NCBI GenBank assembly: GCA_011620045.1
Contig: WOZY01000027.1
Span: forward strand, 1 to 18,922
Reading direction: 5' to 3'
Length of the DNA: 18,922 bases
DNA from: Mesotoga sp.
Lineage (GTDB): Bacteria; Thermotogota; Thermotogae; Petrotogales; Kosmotogaceae
This document shows, in pieces, positions 14,974 to 18,922 of this stretch (position 1 is the stretch's first letter; the number at the start of each line of letters is the position of its first letter). Position numbers and translations under genes: made by a program. The notes under the pieces are model-generated. The model saw only the letters and a program-made list of their open reading frames with translations. It was not told the DNA's origin and ran no database searches.

Positions 14974-14979
14974 AGGGGG
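14974..14979 (+). promoter_or_regulatory. Shine-Dalgarno site deciding the TTG start of etfB
   Basis: AGGGGG lies 7 nt before the TTG at 14987. The upstream in-frame ATG at 14957 has no such site. Confidence 0.7.
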
Positions 14980-14986
14980 AATTAAT

Positions 14987-15784
14987 TTGAAGATTCTTGT
15001 TCTTCTAAAACAGGTCCCAGATTCTGATGAAGTGAAGTTAAATCCAGAGACGGGAACAATGATAAGAGAAGGTGTTGGTACTGTTATCAATCCTCTCGAC
15101 TTACACGCGCTGGAAGCGGCATTGAGAATCAAAGAGACTGGAGATCACTCTGTTACGGTCGTTTCTATGGGACCTCCTGTGGCTGAAGAGGCCGTGAAGG
15201 AAGCGATAGCAATGGGAGCAGACAGGGCGGTTCTTCTGACAGATCGTAAGTTTGCAGGTGCGGATACGTGGGCAACAGCCATGGCTCTTGCTAGGTTTGC
15301 GGAGTTGAAAGGTCCCTTCGACCTGATCCTGGCCGGCGAGAAGGCTACCGACGGAGAAACTGGCCAGGTCGGCCCTGAAACCGGTGCAATGCTGGGCATT
15401 CCTGTTGCTACTTATGTTTCGAGGATAGTTAAGCTCGATGAATCGGGTATAACAATCGAACGCGAAGTGGAAGATGGGAAGGAAGTATGGAAGCTACCCC
15501 TACCTTCGCTTGTTTCGGTGACTAAGGATGTCAATGAACCCAGACTCCCCACCTTGAATGGAAAGAAACTCGCCAGAAAGGCCTCAGTAGAGCGGATCGG
15601 TAACGATTTTCTTGGAATAGATCCATCGGAGATCGGCTTGAAAGGATCACCCACAAGGGTAGTAAGAATAGGAACTCCGAAGCTCTCCAGGAAGGTTGAG
15701 ATGTATGAGGGAAGCAAAATCAGAGATGGAATAGATGAGATAAAGAAGAGGTTAGTACCCTATCTGGAGGTGAACCATGAGTGA
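14987..15784 (+). CDS. etfB: Electron transfer flavoprotein, beta subunit
   Basis: EtfB (265 residues from the TTG start) pairs with EtfA to carry electrons between a flavin dehydrogenase and another acceptor. The N-terminus KILVLLKQVPD and the segment GEKATDGETGQVGPE at 117-131 are typical; the latter lies in the nucleotide/flavin-binding region. The TTG start gives the family N-terminus and has AGGGGG 7 nt upstream; starting at the ATG 14957 would add ten residues without family similarity. The stop overlaps the etfA start by 8 bp. Linkage to a GlcD-type oxidase resembles the lactate dehydrogenase/Etf complexes of acetogens, in which EtfB binds a second FAD and bifurcates electrons. Whether that holds here is inference. 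Confidence 0.92.
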   Translation: MKILVLLKQVPDSDEVKLNPETGTMIREGVGTVINPLDLHALEAALRIKETGDHSVTVVSMGPPVAEEAVKEAIAMGADRAVLLTDRKFAGADTWATAMALARFAELKGPFDLILAGEKATDGETGQVGPETGAMLGIPVATYVSRIVKLDESGITIEREVEDGKEVWKLPLPSLVSVTKDVNEPRLPTLNGKKLARKASVERIGNDFLGIDPSEIGLKGSPTRVVRIGTPKLSRKVEMYEGSKIRDGIDEIKKRLVPYLEVNHE

Positions 15785-16775
15785 TCTCCTGGTAATCGCA
15801 GAGAGAAGAGGAAATGAAATCCATTCAAGTACATTCGAACTACTTGGAAAAGCAAGGGAGTTATCCATAAAGCGGCCTCTTGCGGTTTCCGTAGTGCTCC
15901 TCTCCGACAAGCGTATCGAAGGTGATGAAGCTAACGCTCTCTTCTCAGGTGGGGCTGATCGAATCATCCTGGCGGTGGACGGAAGCTTCGGCAGATTCAA
16001 CTTCGAACCATTTACAAAGACTCTGGCTGCTATCGTAAGAGAGTTCGCACCGGAAATCGTTCTGGCACCGGCCACAACTTCCGGCAGAACTTATATGCCC
16101 GGACTGGCGGCTCTCTTGAAGACAGGCCTGACGGCCGACTGCACCGGTCTCGATATAGAGGAGGAAACGGGAAACCTTCTTCAGACGAGGCCTGCTATAG
16201 GCGGCAACGTAATGGCAACTATAAAGACCCCGAATCACAGGCCTCAGATGGCCACCGTCAGACCGAAGACATTCTCGGCTTTGAAGGAAGCATATCAAAG
16301 CAAAGGTGAGCTGGTTCACTTTGACGTGACTCCGGATTTAACCCAAACGGTAGCGAAACTCATTGAGTTCCATCCAATAGGAGAAGGTCAGAAGGGTGTT
16401 CAGGACGCCGAAGTGATAATCGCCGGAGGCATGGGACTTCGAAAGGTCGAAAACATGCAACCGATCTACAGGCTTTCAAAAATGATTAATGGAACCATCG
16501 GCGCTTCAAGAAAGATCGTTGATTCGAAGTGGATCGGACACGAAGCTCAAGTCGGATTGAGCGGCCACACAGTCAAACCGAAGATCTACATTGCTGCAGG
16601 TATTTCCGGTGCCGTTCAGCATATTGCGGGGATGCAGACAGCGGAGTTCATCGTTGCGATAAACAGAGACAGGAATGCTGCTATTTTCAACTTTGCAGAT
16701 ATTGGGCTTGTTGGAGACGCGGTCGAGATTCTGAATGAACTTGCCGAGTCCCTTGAGTCGGAGGTGAAGAGATGA
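15777..16775 (+). CDS. etfA: Electron transfer flavoprotein, alpha subunit
   Basis: EtfA (332 residues) has an N-terminal Rossmann-like domain and the C-terminal FAD domain. FAD contacts are visible in GASR (242-245), QVGLSGHTVKP (258-268), YIAAGISGAVQH (271-282) and NRDRNAAIFNFADIGLVGD near 296-314. It has canonical length and no N-terminal ferredoxin domain; I recall that the acetogen LctC has one. The start ATG has GGAGG 6 nt upstream and lies inside etfB; the stop overlaps the oxidase gene as ATGA. The three overlapping genes imply stoichiometric synthesis of a complex. Confidence 0.94.
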   Translation: MSDLLVIAERRGNEIHSSTFELLGKARELSIKRPLAVSVVLLSDKRIEGDEANALFSGGADRIILAVDGSFGRFNFEPFTKTLAAIVREFAPEIVLAPATTSGRTYMPGLAALLKTGLTADCTGLDIEEETGNLLQTRPAIGGNVMATIKTPNHRPQMATVRPKTFSALKEAYQSKGELVHFDVTPDLTQTVAKLIEFHPIGEGQKGVQDAEVIIAGGMGLRKVENMQPIYRLSKMINGTIGASRKIVDSKWIGHEAQVGLSGHTVKPKIYIAAGISGAVQHIAGMQTAEFIVAINRDRNAAIFNFADIGLVGDAVEILNELAESLESEVKR

Positions 16776-18178
16776 CTTACGGACAGCTGAACGCAGGCCT
16801 GATTGAAGAGCTGCAATCTCTTCTCAAGTTCCCGGTCAAATACGATGAGGAGTCACTGGATACATATTCGAGAGACGAGACGGCGGAACTAAAAGCCGTG
16901 AGACCGGAGATCGTCACATTCCCAGTAAGTACTGAGGAAGTGTCGGAGATCATGAGATTCGCAAACAGGCACTTGATTCCAGTTACGCCAAGGGGTGCGG
17001 GAACGGGCCTTTCGGGAGGAGCAGTGCCTTCGTACCGTGGAATCGTCATGAGTTTCGAGAAGATGAACAGGATTCTTGAGTTCGACGAAGCAAACATGAT
17101 GATCACCGTTGAACCGGGAGTGATAACCGGCGAAATTCAGAAACTGGCAGACAGGCATAACCTCGTTTACGGAGGCGATCCCTGCAGCAGCGAGAGCTCC
17201 TCGATCGGGGGAAACGTTGCGGAAAATGCCGGTGGAAACAAAGTCATGAAATATGGACCGACAGGATACCATGTTTACGGCCTTGAGGTAGTTCTGCCCT
17301 CGGGCGAGGTCACGGACTTCGGAGGGAAGATACTGAAGGATGTCAGCGGTCTGGACTTTGTTCATCTCATGGTCGGATCTGAAGGTACACTTGGAATTGT
17401 CACGAAAATAACGTTGAGGCTGCTGCCAAAGCCGAAGTATTCCGTGGCACTGCTCGTACCGTACCCGGATATCGATACGGCAATTGCCGCAGTACCTGGT
17501 CTGATGAGCGGTTCCGGTGTTGTCCCTACTTCCCTGGAGTTTATGGACGGCTCGTCGATAAGGGCAGCCTGCAGCTTCCTGAATATCGAATTCCCGTATT
17601 CCGATGCCGGCGCTCACTTGATAATTGAAGTCGAAGGCAACAGCAAGGATTCAATATTCGATGATTACGTCAAGCTCGGCGAAGCCGCTATCGAAGCAGG
17701 CGGTCTTGAAGCCTTCGTGGCAGACAACCGGAATACAAGAGACAAACTATGGAAGGCCAGAAAGTCGATTGCGGAGGCACTGGCGGCAATAAGCCCGGTT
17801 CATAGTATGGAAGACGTCTCCGTTCCGATGGCAAACATACCCAAGTTAATAAAGCGCTCTGAAGAGATCGCAAAGAAGCGCCGGCTGGAAATGATTGCCT
17901 TTGGCCACGCCGGTGACGGAAACGTCCATGTCACTTTCATAAAGGGAGACCTTCCGCAGGAAGAGTGGGACAGAAATCTCCCACTGGCCGAGAAAGAGCT
18001 CTTTGACGTAACCACAGAGTTAGGGGGCTGCATCAGCGGAGAACACGGTATAGGTATCAAGAGGAAGAAATACCTCGCATCAATCGTAGACAAAGCGCAA
18101 CTTGACCTAATTCGAGGCATAAAAAAGGCCTTTGATCGAAACAACATACTAAATCCAGGGAAGATCGTGGATCTTTGA
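16772..18178 (+). CDS. FAD-linked 2-hydroxyacid dehydrogenase (GlcD/D-lactate dehydrogenase-like)
   Basis: This 468-residue flavoenzyme of the VAO/PCMH family oxidises a 2-hydroxyacid such as D-lactate or glycolate to the 2-keto acid. The FAD-binding part spans about 40-220, with PRGAGTGLSGG (73-83), the pyrophosphate region GGDPCSSESSSIGGN and GSEGTLGI (202-209). The C-terminal FAD-oxidase domain carries the metal/substrate set H379 and H386 (in GHAGDGNVH) and E424-H425 (GEHGIG), spaced as in D-2-hydroxyglutarate and D-lactate dehydrogenases. NPGK is at 461-464. There is no Fe-S domain and no GlcE/GlcF partner; the partner is evidently EtfAB. GGAGG lies 7 nt upstream of the ATG. No lactate permease is in the window. 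Confidence 0.9.
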   Translation: MTYGQLNAGLIEELQSLLKFPVKYDEESLDTYSRDETAELKAVRPEIVTFPVSTEEVSEIMRFANRHLIPVTPRGAGTGLSGGAVPSYRGIVMSFEKMNRILEFDEANMMITVEPGVITGEIQKLADRHNLVYGGDPCSSESSSIGGNVAENAGGNKVMKYGPTGYHVYGLEVVLPSGEVTDFGGKILKDVSGLDFVHLMVGSEGTLGIVTKITLRLLPKPKYSVALLVPYPDIDTAIAAVPGLMSGSGVVPTSLEFMDGSSIRAACSFLNIEFPYSDAGAHLIIEVEGNSKDSIFDDYVKLGEAAIEAGGLEAFVADNRNTRDKLWKARKSIAEALAAISPVHSMEDVSVPMANIPKLIKRSEEIAKKRRLEMIAFGHAGDGNVHVTFIKGDLPQEEWDRNLPLAEKELFDVTTELGGCISGEHGIGIKRKKYLASIVDKAQLDLIRGIKKAFDRNNILNPGKIVDL

Positions 18179-18192
18179 CAAGAGAGAGCCTG

Positions 18193-18220
18193 GGTCGGGA
18201 GTTGGTGGTTCGAGGTTGGA
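18193..18220 (+). repeat. Heptamer block, exactly 4 x 7 bp
   Basis: Units GGTCGGG, AGTTGGT, GGTTCGA, GGTTGGA, followed by AGAGCAAG as at 137-144. Confidence 0.75.
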
Positions 18221-18233
18221 AGAGCAAGGGATC

Positions 18234-18261
18234 AGTTGCAAGTTCCAAGTTGTGAGTTGTA
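18234..18261 (+). repeat. Heptamer block, exactly 4 x 7 bp
   Basis: Units AGTTGCA, AGTTCCA, AGTTGTG, AGTTGTA. It is the most regular of the blocks; the inverted counterpart is at 592-619. Confidence 0.85.
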
Positions 18262-18268
18262 AGACCGT

Positions 18269-18296
18269 GGTTAGGGGTCGGAGGTCGGGGGTTGGT
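18269..18296 (+). repeat. Heptamer block, exactly 4 x 7 bp, G-rich
   Basis: Units GGTTAGG, GGTCGGA, GGTCGGG, GGTTGGT. Dense runs of two to five G on the plus strand could allow a two-tier G-quadruplex, which I cannot test. Confidence 0.8.
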
Positions 18297-18309
18297 GGCA
18301 TCAAGATCA

Positions 18310-18408
18310 GAAGTGATGCTGCCTCCGGCAGGAAGTGAGGCTCGCTGACGCGAGGAAGTGATGCCCGGAAGGGCTTCCGGGGAAGTGATGCTGGCGCTTA
18401 CGCACCAG
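18310..18408. repeat. Array of four unrelated hairpins on a constant 9-bp linker
   Basis: GAAGTGATG (once GAAGTGAGG) starts at 18310, 18332, 18355 and 18382. After each copy comes a different inverted repeat: CTGCC/GGCAG around TCC; CTCG/CGAG around CTGACG; CCCGGAA/TTCCGGG around GGGC; and CTGGCGC with GC-A-CCAG around TTAC (one bulged base). Stems differ in sequence and length but complementarity is kept. The array ends two bases before the right direct repeat. Confidence 0.8.
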
Positions 18409-18410
18409 GA

Positions 18411-18522
18411 GGCAAAAACCAAAGAAAAAGAGCAAGCAAATCAAAGTGATCTGATCAGAACGAACCTATTTTGTCATCCTCGTGCTCCTGTTCAGGATCT
18501 GGGCTTTCGAGAAACCGTGGTT
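18411..18522 (+). repeat. Direct repeat, right copy
   Basis: It matches 1-112 with about four mismatches. It starts right after the hairpin array. If the left copy has the same surroundings, an array may lie just outside the window on the left. Confidence 0.9.
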
Positions 18523-18676
18523 GGGCGTCCGAAAGTTCAAGAGAAACTGGTTGGCCGTTGAATGGTTCTCCGTTCGCCGAGGAGTGCCTGTTCTTCTTTT
18601 CAGAGCGAGGATCTGTTCTTCGTTTTTGGTCAAAATCAAAACAAAGAGCAGGATACTGAAACAAGCTCAGCATGAC
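18472..18676. repeat. REP/BIME-like element with inverted ends, right copy
   Basis: It has the same left end as at 62-90, and a right end at about 18651-18676 reading TACTGAAACAAGCTCAGCAT. The inner part differs from the left copy between about 18525 and 18600 and then matches again. Confidence 0.6.
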
Positions 18677-18688
18677 GGAATGCTGGAG

Positions 18689-18720
18689 CAAGAACGAATA
18701 ACCTGGACGCGTAACGTCGG
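18689..18720 (+). repeat. 32-bp repeat shared with the left flank
   Basis: Two mismatches to 451-482. Contains AACCTGGACGCGTA. Confidence 0.8.
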
Positions 18721-18731
18721 GACTAAGAAGC

Positions 18732-18782
18732 GTTCTTCCCGAAGGAAGGATTCATGGTCTTGGACGAAGGACCAAGAACGGC
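18732..18782 (+). repeat. ~50-bp repeat shared with the left flank
   Basis: It corresponds to 620-671 and directly follows the 32-bp repeat here, in contrast to the left flank where ~137 bp intervene. Confidence 0.7.
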
Positions 18783-18843
18783 TTTTACTTCAGCATGACG
18801 ATATGTGGCGTTATCGCAACAACCAAAGACTGTCATTCTAATT

Positions 18844-18922
18844 CTATACTTGACAACTTAGAGTATCCTGCCAGCATCTCTGCCTCGTTACTTCAAGGGC
18901 ATCTATCGCTGACTTTCCCTCC
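18844..18922 (-). CDS. Possible 3' end of a gene entering from the right
   Basis: On the minus strand one frame stays open from the window edge for 25 codons (beginning EGKSAIDALEVTRQRC) and ends with TAG at 18844-18846. The other two minus frames stop early, and the composition looks protein-like and repeat-free. Too short for a family call, and one plus-strand frame is also open, so this is only a possibility. Confidence 0.3.
   Translation of the reverse strand, partial: EGKSAIDALEVTRQRCWQDTLSCQV

Larger units (their letters stand above)
18179..18922. other. Repeat mosaic, right flank
   Basis: Apart from a possible gene tail at the extreme right, no coding frame is credible. The order is three heptamer blocks (18193-18296), a four-hairpin array (18310-18408), the right copy of the 112-bp direct repeat (18411-18522), a REP-like end (to 18676), and two shorter repeats shared with the left flank. 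No intrinsic terminator with a T-tract follows the oxidase gene; the hairpin array might serve that purpose, but this is a guess. Confidence 0.7.

Noticed and set aside
16889..17617. 242-codon minus-strand frame
   Set aside because: Antisense to the FAD-linked dehydrogenase, which has complete motifs.
18193..18408. Possible CRISPR array
   Set aside because: Repeats are 7 or 9 bp, spacers are self-complementary or absent, and no cas gene is present.
18850..18855. TTGACA as a -35 box on the plus strand
   Set aside because: No -10-like sequence lies 16-18 bp downstream.

Overview
The window looks like a chromosomal segment of a mesophilic or moderately thermophilic member of the Thermotogota, most likely Mesotoga or a close relative. 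This is an inference from moderate GC content, compact co-directional operons, strong GGAGG ribosome-binding sites with TTG/GTG starts, and the protein flavour. No marker gene in the window proves it.

Layout. (1) 1-932: no credible gene. The stretch is a mosaic of degenerate repeats, hairpins and heptamer arrays, ending with a probable minus-strand terminator. (2) 933-12566, minus strand: one tightly packed 13-gene sugar operon, read from right to left. The order is ribose-type substrate-binding protein, a terminator/attenuator hairpin, deoC-type aldolase, rbsA, rbsC, a VOC-fold enzyme, rbsK, an FGGY kinase, a GntR/HutC regulator, rbsD, hxlA (3-hexulose-6-phosphate synthase-like), hxlB (6-phospho-3-hexuloisomerase), an aldo/keto reductase and a zinc alcohol dehydrogenase. 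It has a good promoter (TTGTCT-17-TATAAT) with two overlapping TGTAC-N8-GTACA palindromes just downstream. (3) 12759-14597, minus strand: a membrane sensor diguanylate cyclase (periplasmic SBP_bac_3 domain, one membrane span, GAF, GGDEF with I-site). (4) 14598-14956: AT-rich divergent regulatory region. (5) 14987-18178, plus strand: etfB-etfA-GlcD/D-lactate-dehydrogenase-like oxidase, overlapping genes that probably form an Etf-linked 2-hydroxyacid dehydrogenase complex. (6) 18179-18922: a second repeat mosaic, sharing a near-identical ~112-bp direct repeat with the left edge and containing three exact 28-bp heptamer blocks and a four-hairpin array. The tail of a minus-strand gene may enter at the right edge.

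How the genes may work together. The ABC transporter, RbsD and RbsK import, mutarotate and phosphorylate a pentose (ribose or deoxyribose are the obvious candidates). DeoC-type and HxlA-type aldolases are both present, with HxlB linking 3-hexulose 6-phosphate to fructose 6-phosphate. Two aldolases whose products or substrates are small aldehydes (acetaldehyde, formaldehyde), followed by two NAD(P)H-type oxidoreductases, suggest a pathway in which sugar breakdown is tied to aldehyde handling. An alternative is a rare keto-hexose entering through the FGGY kinase and HxlB. The true substrate cannot be read from the sequence. The Etf/oxidase operon and the c-di-GMP sensor are separate units with no visible link beyond proximity.

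The most unusual observations are the RuMP pair inside a ribose-type operon, the overlapping operator, the repeat architecture in both flanks (constant linkers alternating with unrelated hairpins; heptamer blocks of exactly four units), and the direct repeats that bracket the whole gene block.
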